Source: Yoonia sp. I 8.24 (GTDB lineage Bacteria > Pseudomonadota > Alphaproteobacteria > Rhodobacterales > Rhodobacteraceae). Taken from it: DNA of 64,000 nt. The notes under the pieces are model-generated. The model saw nothing but the letters and a program-made list of their open reading frames with translations. It was not told where the DNA came from and searched no databases. The DNA lies in NCBI RefSeq assembly GCF_022096995.1, contig NZ_JACXGQ010000003.1, positions 434,001-498,000 on the forward strand, in the 5' to 3' direction. Shown piece after piece: positions 53,095-62,500 of this stretch; within the stretch, counting starts at the first letter, position 1; the number at the start of each line of letters is the position of its first letter. The position numbers were made by a program, and so were the translations under genes.

Positions 53095-54202
53095 ATGCAG
53101 ATTTTGATGCAATCCGGTAGGTGCTGCGCATCGCGGCGCGGTCGGTGTAGCACCCGCGTAGGTGACGGCTACCGCTATCGGCGACATAGCCTTCGCGCCC
53201 GTGGACGATCCGGTGGTTATCAAACACCACGCAATTTCCGGCCTCGGATTTGAATTTCAGCAAAAACCGGTCTTCTTGCATCATGCGGATGAACTTGATG
53301 AAGGCTGGGTAATAGCGATCAAGCAGGTCTTGGGGCAGGTCCATATTGTCCTGAAGATGCTGGGAAATAGTCACCCCGGTCACATTGCCGTCCTGATCAG
53401 TTTCGATCACGCGCTGGTGCGACCGGTAATCAATCTTATCGTGCCGATAAAAGAACGGGATCTTATGCGCGGCAAGCATTTCAAAGGCGTCTGGGTCTTC
53501 TTCTTTCAGCGCCATTGCCACGGCAACACCGTCTAAGAACAGTGAAAGGCCGCCGTCGACCGTATTCTCAAGGCAATGCAAGAACTGCACGCCAGGGGCC
53601 GCTTCTTCGCCGGGCAGGTCGGTGTGCATTTCAAGCGGACCCGCCGTAAAGGCAAGGTTTGTTGGCTCAATTTCAACGCGCACGTTAAAGAACAACCCTT
53701 CGCCAGAGGGGGTAACCGGGCCGATTGCCTTGACCAAATTGGGTAGGGATTCTTCGGTTGGCTCCATGTCGGAAACGATGGCGATACCGTCCTCGATCAG
53801 CGCGCGGGTCAATTTGGCGCGACCTGCCGCCGTGTTGATGACCTCTGCCTGAGGGATGCGGGGGATGTTGGGCAGATGGCCATTGTACCAAACTTTGCGT
53901 GGGATGGCTGCGACATCTTCGGCCCGGCCAGTTGTCGCAACACTTTCGAGCAATGATATAGGCACTTCGCTCGGGGTGTCTTCGGCATCCCAATTGATCG
54001 TGAGCACGTCGTCTTTGATCGACAGATCGGTCGCCTTAGGGGCCGTTGGCAGCTGCGATACGTCAAAAATACGTTCACGGGTTTGGGGATCAATACTGGT
54101 ATTACTTGCATCACGTAGCCAGTAATAATTGAAGTATTTCGGTCCGTTAGACAGCGGTACGATGACCCCGTTGTCCTGCAATTCAAACTGCGTGTTCATC
54201 AT
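53093..54202 (-). CDS. TauD/TfdA family dioxygenase, gamma-butyrobetaine hydroxylase-like
   Basis: 369-residue Fe(II)/2-oxoglutarate enzyme. The iron triad is H193 and D195 in EMHTDLPGEE and H334 in RIVHGREGY. The N-terminal domain resembles that of gamma-butyrobetaine and trimethyllysine hydroxylases (KYFNYYWLRDAS), but the zinc-binding Cys cluster that usually follows WLRD is replaced by ASNTSIDPQTRER, with no Cys. Substrate therefore open; a quaternary amine or related compound is possible. Last gene of a three-gene minus-strand operon. Confidence 0.85.
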   Translation of the reverse strand: MMNTQFELQDNGVIVPLSNGPKYFNYYWLRDASNTSIDPQTRERIFDVSQLPTAPKATDLSIKDDVLTINWDAEDTPSEVPISLLESVATTGRAEDVAAIPRKVWYNGHLPNIPRIPQAEVINTAAGRAKLTRALIEDGIAIVSDMEPTEESLPNLVKAIGPVTPSGEGLFFNVRVEIEPTNLAFTAGPLEMHTDLPGEEAAPGVQFLHCLENTVDGGLSLFLDGVAVAMALKEEDPDAFEMLAAHKIPFFYRHDKIDYRSHQRVIETDQDGNVTGVTISQHLQDNMDLPQDLLDRYYPAFIKFIRMMQEDRFLLKFKSEAGNCVVFDNHRIVHGREGYVADSGSRHLRGCYTDRAAMRSTYRIASKSA

Positions 54203-54231
54203 AGTCTTGATCTCGTGATATAGGGGTGGGG

Positions 54232-54975
54232 TTAGTTGGTGTAGGTGTTTTTTTCGTCATCAAGGATGGCGCGAATTTCGGCCAAATGGGCCTCTGCTTG
54301 ACCGGGGTAGGCATCCAATTCTTTTGCGGTTTTTTCGGCAATCTCATCGGAAAGGACGCGCAGTTTTTGCCCGGTCTGTAGCGCACGCACATAGGTTTCT
54401 GCGGCACGTTCAAAGTAATAAAGCCGGTTGAATGTATCTGCGACATCGCTGCCAACGATCAAGACACCATGGTTGCCCATAATCATGACCTTTTTCGCGG
54501 GATCAGACAGCATTCCAGCGCAGCGGATGCCTTCGGATTCGAAAGCCAAACCACCAAATTCCTGATCTATCACGTAGCGGTTATAGAACGTCGCTGTGTT
54601 TTGATCGATTGGGGGCAGGGTGCTGTCTGCCAAACAGGCCAAGACTGTCGACCAGATTGAATGGGTGTGCATGACGCAGCGCGCATGGGGGCATAAGCGG
54701 TGCAAAGATCCGTGCAGGCCCCAAGCAGTTGGGTCGGGCGCATTGGGCTGGTCCAGCACATTGGGGTCATTGGCGTCTAGCAAAAGTAGGTCAGATGCTT
54801 TGATACGCGCAAAATGTGCTTGGTTTGGGTTAATCAAGAACTGCGTGCCATCATCATTCACCGCGAGGCTAAAGTGATTGGCAACGCCTTCGTGCATATT
54901 TAGCCGGGCGGCCCAGCGGAATGTCGCGGCAAGGTCCGCGCGTTCATTCCAGTGATCCATGTTTTGCTGTGTCAT
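54232..54975 (-). CDS. Class II aldolase/adducin family protein
   Basis: 247 residues. The zinc site is formed by HTHSIW (HxH) and NHGVLIVG, with a nearby acidic residue. Related members split sugar phosphates (fuculose-phosphate aldolase) or act as decarboxylases. No kinase gene is nearby that would make a phosphorylated substrate. It lies 4 bp from the upstream dehydrogenase gene and 29 bp from the dioxygenase gene. Confidence 0.88.
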   Translation of the reverse strand: MTQQNMDHWNERADLAATFRWAARLNMHEGVANHFSLAVNDDGTQFLINPNQAHFARIKASDLLLLDANDPNVLDQPNAPDPTAWGLHGSLHRLCPHARCVMHTHSIWSTVLACLADSTLPPIDQNTATFYNRYVIDQEFGGLAFESEGIRCAGMLSDPAKKVMIMGNHGVLIVGSDVADTFNRLYYFERAAETYVRALQTGQKLRVLSDEIAEKTAKELDAYPGQAEAHLAEIRAILDDEKNTYTN

Positions 54976-54979
54976 CTGA

Positions 54980-55948
54980 TTACTCCGCCAAAACTGGTTT
55001 GCTCAGGCCTGTTGGGATGACTTCGTAGCCTTGCTCTTCTGGTTCATCATCCGTCAGTTCCAAAGGGAAACCCGGCGCAGTCACATCTAAACCCGTCGCG
55101 TCTTCGAGGCGGCGAATAATGTTTGGGGACAGTTCGCGGTCGCCGTATTTCGCGATTCCATCGTCGAAAATTTGCACCATCAAAGGGCTGATTTCTAACG
55201 GAATATCAGCGTCTTCGGCCAGTTTTTGAAACAGGCCGATGTCCTTTTTCACCAAGTCCATCGTGAACGAAATATCGCGTGATCCGTTCAAAATAACCTG
55301 GCTTTCGGTTTCATGCACAAAGGACGTGCCAGAGCTGATCTTCATCGCCTCATAGGTCGTATTAAGGTCGATGCCTGCGGCTTTCATCGTGATCAGCGCC
55401 TCGCAGCAGGTTAGCAAATTTGCTGTGGCAAGGTAATTGGTCATGACTTTGAGGGTCGATGCAGACCCGATTTCGCCCGTGTGCAAAACCCGGCGTCCCA
55501 GCGTCGTTAGAATCGGCAACATCCGTTCAAATGTCGGCCGATCGCAACCTGCAAAGATCGAAATATTGCCTGTGTCGGCGCGGTGGCATCCGCCAGATAC
55601 CGGGCACTCAATGGCTGATCCGCCTTTTTGTGCAACCAATTCCGCCAGACGTTTGACCTCTGACACTTCGGTCGTGGACATTTCCATCCAGATTTTCGTG
55701 TCATTTACTTCGGGCAACATTGCTTCGACAACCGTGGCGCAGGCCGCAGGTGACGGCAAACAGGTGATCACAGCATCGCATTCGCGCATGAGTTCCGCAG
55801 GGCTTTGCGCGGCTTTTGCGCCTTTTTCGACAAAATCAGCAACGAGATCAGGATTCAGGTCAAGAACCGTAAGATCAAACCCATTACGTAACAGGCTTCC
55901 GGCAAGCTTTCCGCCAACATTGCCTAGTCCCACAAATCCCATTTTCAT
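54980..55948 (-). CDS. NAD(P)-dependent beta-hydroxyacid dehydrogenase (3-hydroxyisobutyrate dehydrogenase family)
   Basis: 322 residues. Rossmann motif GFVGLGNVGGKLAG, substrate loop CPVSGGCHRADTG, catalytic Lys in STLKVMTNYL. A C-terminal extension of about 25 residues (from TDDEPEEQGYE) is unusual. Members oxidise 3-hydroxyisobutyrate, tartronate semialdehyde, threonate and similar acids, so the substrate cannot be read from the motifs. First gene of the operon with the aldolase and dioxygenase. Confidence 0.9.
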   Translation of the reverse strand: MKMGFVGLGNVGGKLAGSLLRNGFDLTVLDLNPDLVADFVEKGAKAAQSPAELMRECDAVITCLPSPAACATVVEAMLPEVNDTKIWMEMSTTEVSEVKRLAELVAQKGGSAIECPVSGGCHRADTGNISIFAGCDRPTFERMLPILTTLGRRVLHTGEIGSASTLKVMTNYLATANLLTCCEALITMKAAGIDLNTTYEAMKISSGTSFVHETESQVILNGSRDISFTMDLVKKDIGLFQKLAEDADIPLEISPLMVQIFDDGIAKYGDRELSPNIIRRLEDATGLDVTAPGFPLELTDDEPEEQGYEVIPTGLSKPVLAE

Positions 55949-55962
55949 CTAATCGTTCCTCG

Positions 55963-55988
55963 TTTGGTTTATTTCGCGCGTAACCAAA
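55963..55988. promoter_or_regulatory. Inverted repeat TTTGGTT-N12-AACCAAA upstream of the dehydrogenase operon
   Basis: Perfect 7-bp arms 15 bp upstream of the first ATG of the minus-strand operon. The inner GGTT/AACC core is shared with the repeat beside the LysR gene, though the spacer differs (12 versus 6). Candidate operator. Confidence 0.4.
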
Positions 55989-56165
55989 GGATTGCGTGAT
56001 ACGAGAAGCGATGTGAAGCAAAAGATTTGTACCCTTTGGGGTCGGTTTACTGGGGCCTGAACGCGGGTCGGCACCGAAGGGCAGCCCGCAGTATCTAGAC
56101 ATCAGCTAAAACCTGTCGGTAGCGGCGGCCAATGAACCAATGGCGCGATTGAGAGTTGTGATGAC

Positions 56166-56924
56166 CTAAGACTGATTTTGGCTTTGGCCGGTATCAACGT
56201 TCAAATGCAGCATTTCGTCAAACGCTTTGCGTAGCGCTGCGGACCAGCCGACGGAAAGGCGTTGGAACTCTGGGTCATGCTCTTCAATGCGGCGATTTTG
56301 CGAAAATTGCAGCTTATCTGTCTCAAGCACCGAAAGATCCAAAGGCATGCCAACCGACAGGTTCGACCGCAATGTCGAATCCATCGACAACAGGGCAGCG
56401 GTAACGCTGACATCAAGCGGCGTTTCCGGAGTGACGATACGGTCCAAAATAGGTTTTCCGTATTTATGCTCACCGATCTGGAAATAGGGGGTTTCTGGCG
56501 TCGCCTCGATGAAATTGCCGGCCGTATAGACATGGAACAGACGCGGGGCACCGCCAGCACGCTGACCGCCGACAAGGATCGAGCTCATGGTGCTTTCGCC
56601 CGTTTGGGTCATGCCCGGTCCATAGCGGGTTTGTACAACCTGCATCGCGTCGCCAACAAGTTCAGCGATCCGAAACATCGAAGGCGCTGAAAGAATGGTT
56701 TCCAACCCGTTTTCGGGATGGTCGATATTTTCTTGCAATAGAGAGATCACCGCCTGCGTCACCGCAAGGTTGCCTGCCGTCATCAACGTGATGCAACGGT
56801 CACCTGGAACTTCCCAAGTGAACATCTTTTTGAACTTAGCAATATTATCGAGACCCGCGTTTGTGCGCGTGTCCGACAGAAAAACCATCCCGGCATCAAG
56901 TTTTATTGCGACGCAATAGGTCAT
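56166..56924 (-). CDS. Anbu, proteasome-related peptidase
   Basis: 252 residues from ATG 56924 (MTYCVAIKLDAGMVFLSDTR). Removal of Met exposes Thr2, the Ntn nucleophile; SDTRTNAG and AKFKKM supply the conserved Asp and Lys of the beta-subunit fold. The upstream in-frame region to 57068 overlaps alpha-E and is not coding. Anbu assembles into an open helical oligomer, not a closed proteasome; proteolytic activity is weak or unproven. It is the third gene of the minus-strand cluster. Confidence 0.92.
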   Translation of the reverse strand: MTYCVAIKLDAGMVFLSDTRTNAGLDNIAKFKKMFTWEVPGDRCITLMTAGNLAVTQAVISLLQENIDHPENGLETILSAPSMFRIAELVGDAMQVVQTRYGPGMTQTGESTMSSILVGGQRAGGAPRLFHVYTAGNFIEATPETPYFQIGEHKYGKPILDRIVTPETPLDVSVTAALLSMDSTLRSNLSVGMPLDLSVLETDKLQFSQNRRIEEHDPEFQRLSVGWSAALRKAFDEMLHLNVDTGQSQNQS

Positions 56925-57024
56925 CGTGTGCTCCAGTAGCAAAACTTCCAGAGCCGTTCTATGAGGCATCTGGGCAAGCGTCGCAAGTTGATCGGCGCAA
57001 ACATACGCCGAAATGGAAAACTTT

Positions 57025-57996
57025 TTATGAAGCCTCCGCGACGGGAGGTGCTCCAAATCCAAAAGCATCCGCAGTCATTCCAGCCAAGCTGTTGGTTTCA
57101 AATATAAAACCCGTAAGCCATTCGTGCAATCCGCGGGTAAAGATATCTTCAAGCGAAAGTTGCGTAATTGCCCGACTTTGCGCCTTTATTTGGCCGAGCA
57201 GTGCTTGTTGTAAACCAGCATTCCCTTTCGTCAGCGCGCTCATTTCAACGTCCAGTTGGTCGAGTGCCGTACGCAATGATCGGGGGCTGTGTGCGTTCAA
57301 AACCAAGAGATCCACAACACCTTCCGCGTCCGGACTGCGCCCATAGACATGACGGAATGCAGTGGCAGAGTTTGCAGCGCGCAATATCTGCAGCCATTGT
57401 AAATAGTCGAAACCACCACCCACATCGGCAACTTTGGGCAACAGAACGTGGTATTTGACATCTAGCAGGCGGGCGGTCGCATCCGCCCGTTCAAACCATT
57501 TGCCAATCTGTACAAACCCATAGCGATCATCCCGCAGCATCGTACCAAGGATCGCGCCCACAATCAGCGAAGCACGCCCTTGAACCCAATCCAAAAACGC
57601 ATTGAGATTTTTGCGATCAAATTCATTGTGCAGGTGTTGTTTCAATTCTGATTGCGTTTGGTTGATGGCTTCCCACACTTCTGACGTCAGCGAGGGACGC
57701 ACAGCCTTTGCATTGTGTCGGGCAGCGAGAATGCACGAAACAATCGACGATGGGTTGGTTTCATCGCGCACAAGATGTTCGCGTACCGTTGTCGATGTCG
57801 CGGTTTCAGGCCTGCCTGGAAAGCGTTCAGAACAGCCCGAGGCGATCACGATCGAGGTCCATTCGCTCGATCCCGCTCCATCTTGACGCGGCAATGCATC
57901 CAGCCTGCGTCCTGCATCAAGCAGACGCGCGGTGTTATCCATGCGCTCTACATAGCGCGACATCCAAAAAAGCCCTTCTGCGGTCCGACTAAGCAT
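57025..57996 (-). CDS. Alpha-E domain protein (DUF403)
   Basis: 323-residue all-helical protein. It begins MLSRTAEGLFWMSRYVERMDN, the family start, and contains IGKWFERADATARLLD. The alpha-E family occurs with circularly permuted ATP-grasp proteins in predicted peptide-synthesis operons. No known enzyme activity. It overlaps the ATP-grasp gene by 8 nt and lies 100 bp upstream of anbu. Confidence 0.93.
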   Translation of the reverse strand: MLSRTAEGLFWMSRYVERMDNTARLLDAGRRLDALPRQDGAGSSEWTSIVIASGCSERFPGRPETATSTTVREHLVRDETNPSSIVSCILAARHNAKAVRPSLTSEVWEAINQTQSELKQHLHNEFDRKNLNAFLDWVQGRASLIVGAILGTMLRDDRYGFVQIGKWFERADATARLLDVKYHVLLPKVADVGGGFDYLQWLQILRAANSATAFRHVYGRSPDAEGVVDLLVLNAHSPRSLRTALDQLDVEMSALTKGNAGLQQALLGQIKAQSRAITQLSLEDIFTRGLHEWLTGFIFETNSLAGMTADAFGFGAPPVAEAS

Positions 57997-59407
57997 GTGA
58001 TGTCCGATCTGATAAAACCCATGTGTCTTTAACGCCGCCGCCTTGGCTTGAATTCACCACCAGCGATCCCTCTTGTAGGGCAACGCGGGTCAACCCGCTT
58101 GGTATAAGCGAGGTTTGATTGCCCGAAATCACAAATGGCCGCAGATCGACATGGCGCGGCGACATGCCGTCTGGGGTCAATATGGGCGAAGTGGATAGCG
58201 CCAACGTTGGTTGCGCAATATAATTGGTTGGGTTCGCGACCAGCTTTGCACGAAATTCTTCGACCTCTTCATGCGTAGCTGTCGGCCCGACGAGCATCCC
58301 GTAGCCGCCCGAACCGTGAACTTCTTTCACGACAAGCTCCGGTAGGTTTTCCAGCACATAGGCCAACTCATCCGGGCGTTCGCAACAATAGGTCGGGACG
58401 TTTTCGATGATTGGCTCTTCACCTAAATAAAATCGGATCATCTCGGGGACATAGGTGTAGACAGATTTATCATCGGCAATGCCAGTGCCGGGGGCGTTCA
58501 CCATAGTGAGATTGCCCGCCTTCATCGCACGAATGATCCCAGGTACGCCTAATGTGCTGCCTTCAAAAAACACTTCGGGGTCCATAAAATCATCGTCAAT
58601 CCGGCGGTAAAGCACATCCACACGTTCGGGACCGTTTGTTGTGCGCATATAGACGACATCGTCATCGACAAACAAATCCGACCCTTCCACCAATTCAATT
58701 CCCATCAGATCGGCAAGAAAGTAGTGTTCGTAATAGGCCGAATTATATTGTCCGGGCGTCAATAGCGCGAGCGTTGGCCGGCCGGGACAATTGGCTGGCG
58801 CGCAATCTTGCATCGCGGCCGCCAAAAGTTCGCCATAGCCATCCACGGGGCGCACGCGGCCACCCTCAAACAGATCAGGGAACATGCGATGCATGACTTC
58901 GCGGTTTTGCAGGACATAAGAAACGCCGGAAGGGGTGCGGCAATTATCTTCAAGCACATAAAATGTATCTTCTTCGGTGCGGACAATATCAACGCCGATG
59001 ATATGCGACCAAATATCATTTGGCGGGCGGTAGCCATTCATCTGGCTAAGATAGGCCGGGTTGTTCAGGATCATCGCCTCGGGGATGATGCCTTCGCGGA
59101 CAATGTTTCTGTCACCGTATACATCCGCAATAAAACAGTTCAGCGCTTTGGCGCGTTGGATTGATCCGCTTTCGACAATTGACCATTCCTTTTCGTTGAA
59201 AACGCGCGGCACCATATCAAATGGGATCAGTCGGTCAGGATCGGTGCCTTCGGTGTAGACGGCAAAGGTAATGCCGATGCGGCGAAAAAGCTCTTCGGCT
59301 TCGGCTTGGCGGTCAAGCAACGCCGTTGGCCCGTGTTTTTTTAACCACGCATCTATCACTGCGTATTCGTCACGCAGGCCCGATCCGCGAAACATCTCGT
59401 TATACAT
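57989..59407 (-). CDS. Circularly permuted type 2 ATP-grasp protein
   Basis: 472 residues. ATP-grasp ligase fold with permuted order: LEDNCRTPSGVSYVL, RIDDDFMDPEVF and VVKEVHGSGGYGMLVGP carry nucleotide and metal residues, and RPFVISGNQTSLIPSGLTRVA closes the site. Start ATG 59407 (MYNEMFRGSG) follows AGGAAG; a GTG frame extends to 59461 but is not supported. It probably makes a peptide or amide bond from ATP, with substrate unknown. Its promoter is divergent from the transglutaminase-amidoligase gene. Confidence 0.92.
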   Translation of the reverse strand: MYNEMFRGSGLRDEYAVIDAWLKKHGPTALLDRQAEAEELFRRIGITFAVYTEGTDPDRLIPFDMVPRVFNEKEWSIVESGSIQRAKALNCFIADVYGDRNIVREGIIPEAMILNNPAYLSQMNGYRPPNDIWSHIIGVDIVRTEEDTFYVLEDNCRTPSGVSYVLQNREVMHRMFPDLFEGGRVRPVDGYGELLAAAMQDCAPANCPGRPTLALLTPGQYNSAYYEHYFLADLMGIELVEGSDLFVDDDVVYMRTTNGPERVDVLYRRIDDDFMDPEVFFEGSTLGVPGIIRAMKAGNLTMVNAPGTGIADDKSVYTYVPEMIRFYLGEEPIIENVPTYCCERPDELAYVLENLPELVVKEVHGSGGYGMLVGPTATHEEVEEFRAKLVANPTNYIAQPTLALSTSPILTPDGMSPRHVDLRPFVISGNQTSLIPSGLTRVALQEGSLVVNSSQGGGVKDTWVLSDRTSHA

Positions 59408-59547
59408 ACTACTTCCTGACGTTTTTTTGTGCATTCGACCTTTGTTGTGGCGCTGAAACACCCCTAACTGTTTTCATCGTTCAGGAAATAGCATCTAATA
59501 ATCGAAACCAAGCCCATTGCGGCCGTTATCGAGGAAATAGTTCGCCT

Positions 59548-62500
59548 ATGTCTATAAAAGTGGCACTTTCACACAAAACAACCTACACTTATGATCGGTT
59601 GATTAACCTCGCACCGCATATTGTTCGGCTCAGACCCACCCCGCATGCCCGTACACCCATCGTCAGCTATAGTCTGACGGTTGAGCCAAAATCGCATTTT
59701 GTGAATTGGCAGCAAGATGCGTTTTCGAACTGGCAAGCGCGATTGGTGTTTCCCGAACCCACGCGCGAACTTTCAGTCACCGTTGATCTGGTTGCCGATA
59801 TGGTGGCGATTAACCCATTTGACTTCTTCCTTGATGCCAGCGCCGATGAGGTTCCATTTTTATATGACAAAGCGCTCATTCGGGATTTGCGCCCTTATCT
59901 CAAAAAGATCGCGCGCGGTGATGCTTTTGAAGCGTTCGTCGCCAATGCCCCGCCGCAAACCGGCGAAACAAACAATTGGCTCGTCGCGGTCAATCAATAT
60001 GTGGCCGATGCGATTGCCTATACCATCCGGATGGAGCCGGGCGTGCAGTCGCCGACGGAAACGATCAAAAAGGCGCTTGGGTCGTGCCGCGATAGCGCGT
60101 GGCTTTTGGTCGCCTTGTTTCGTCGTCTTGGCTATGCGGCCCGGTTTGTGTCAGGCTATCTGATCCAGCTCACGGCGGATCAAAAGCCAATTTCTGGCCC
60201 GTCAGGGCCTACCGAAGATTTCACCGATCTCCATGCCTGGGCAGAGATCTATCTGCCCGGTGCTGGTTGGGTCGGGATGGATCCGACCTCTGGCCTGTTT
60301 GCGGGCGAAGGGCATATTCCACTTGCTTGCACCCCAGAGCCCAGTTCGGCTGCCGCGATATCTGGCGCGCATGATCAGGCCGAGGTGACATTTGGGTTTG
60401 ATATGTCTGTCCAGCGGATTGCGGAACCGCCGCGCGTAACGCGACCTTTGTCGCCTGATCAATGGTCGGAAATCGACAAAGCCGGCCAAACTATTGAGAC
60501 AAAGCTAAACGCGCAAGATATGCGGCTAACCATGGGCGGCGAGCCGACGTTTATATCAGCCAATGATCGTGACGGGGCCGAATGGACAACCGATGCCGTT
60601 GGCCCGACCAAACAGCAACACGCAGATGAACTCTTGCGCCGCCTACACGAACGTTTTGCACCGCACGGGGTTTTGCACCACGGGCAGGGCAAGTGGTATC
60701 CCGGCGAAGCCTTACCACGCTGGGCCTATTCGATCATTTGGCGCGGTGATGGGCTACCACTTTGGTCTGATGTTGATCTGATCGCGAAAGAGGGCACAGG
60801 CACCGCGACAACAGAGACCGCCAGTGATTTTGCGGCAAAGCTCGCAGAGAATCTCGGGTTCGACGATGAATACGTCCATGAAATCTACGAAGACCCGCTA
60901 CACTTCATGGGGACAGAGGCGCTGTTGCCTGAAAACGTAACAGCTGAAGATAGCGAACTGTCAGACCCACAAGAACGTGCACGGCTTATTCGGATGATGA
61001 ATAATGGATTGGATGCGCCCTCTAGCTTTGCGATCCCCTTGCAGCTTGCGCAGGCCAAAGCATCTTCGCAGCGCCGTTTTAAATGGGCGTCTGAACGGTG
61101 GTCGACGCGACGCGGAAAGTTGTTTCTGACCCCGGGCGATAGCCCCGCGGGCCTGCGTTTGCCGCTGGCGACATTACGCAAAAATGAACGCGATAAAAAA
61201 GGGAAACGCAAACGCGTCGATAAACCCTTTGTCCGTGATCCGATGACGCGGCGTCCACCAACGCCCGCCCGTCAGGTGATGCAGGCCGCATCTGGCGGTG
61301 CGACCGGACCAGCCCAAGACTATGACGCAAATCACTGGCTGCGCGATGTTGGTAGTTCTGACGATTGGATCGCGGGCGGGCAGGTGTTTTGGGAAGAAGG
61401 CATGCCCATCCGCACTGCACTGACCGTCGAAGTGCGCGATGGCATTCTGCACGTCTTTATGCCGCCGACTGGATCGGCTGATGAATATCTTGATCTGGTG
61501 GAAGCCGCCGAAGAAACCGCCAAAGACATGGGTCTGACCGTGCGGATCGAAGGTTACGAGCCGCCGCGTGATCCGTCGATCAACGTCATTCGCGTCACCC
61601 CAGACCCCGGCGTGATCGAGATTAACATTCACCCGGCCAGCAATTGGAACGGGCTGCGCGACATCACCGAAGCGCTGTATGAAGAAGCGCGCCAATGCGA
61701 ATTGGACAGTTTTACCTTTATGGTTGATGGCCGCTTGACCGGATCTGGCGGTGGCAATCACATCGTTGTGGGCGGGCAGACACCGGGCGATAGCCCGTTT
61801 TTACGGCGTCCTGATCTTGCCGCATCGGTGGTGCGCTATTGGCAGCGCCACCCGTCACTCTCTTATCTGTTTTCGGGCACATTTATTGGCCCCACATCGC
61901 AGGCGCCGCGCTTTGACGAAGGGCGTTCCGGCAATGTGTATGAGATGGAAATCGCGCTGGCTGAATTGCAACGGATGCAAGACAGCGGGCAGGGGTTTCC
62001 GTGGTTGTCGGACCGAATTTTGCGGCATCTGCTAACCGATCTGACGGGCAACACCCACCGTGCTGAAATCTGCATCGACAAAATGTTCTCGCCCGATAGC
62101 CCAACGGGTCGATTGGGGCTGGTGGAGTTCCGCGGGTTCGAAATGCCGCCGCATTGGCAAATGTCGATGGCGCAGGGGCTGATCATCCGCGCGCTTTTGG
62201 CGTGGTTCTGGGACACACCTTATACAGAACCCCTGATTGATTGGGACAGTGATCTGCATGATAAACATCTGCTGCCACATCATGTGTGGGATGATTTCCA
62301 AGAGGTGCTTGCCGATCTGACGCAAACCCATGGGTTCGAGTTCCGCCCTGATTGGTATGATGCTCAATTCGAATTCCGCTTCCCCGAAGTTGGCACCACC
62401 GAGGTCGAAGGGCTGACGCTCAGCCTACGCAATGCTATTGAGCCTTGGCTGGTCTTGGGCGAAGAAAGCAGTGCCGGCGGGACGTCGCGCTATGTCGATA

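Noticed and set aside
59326..59547. Extra 74 codons at the start of the transglutaminase-DUF2126 frame
   Set aside because: They overlap the divergent ATP-grasp gene start; the family begins at MSIKVALSHKT (59548).
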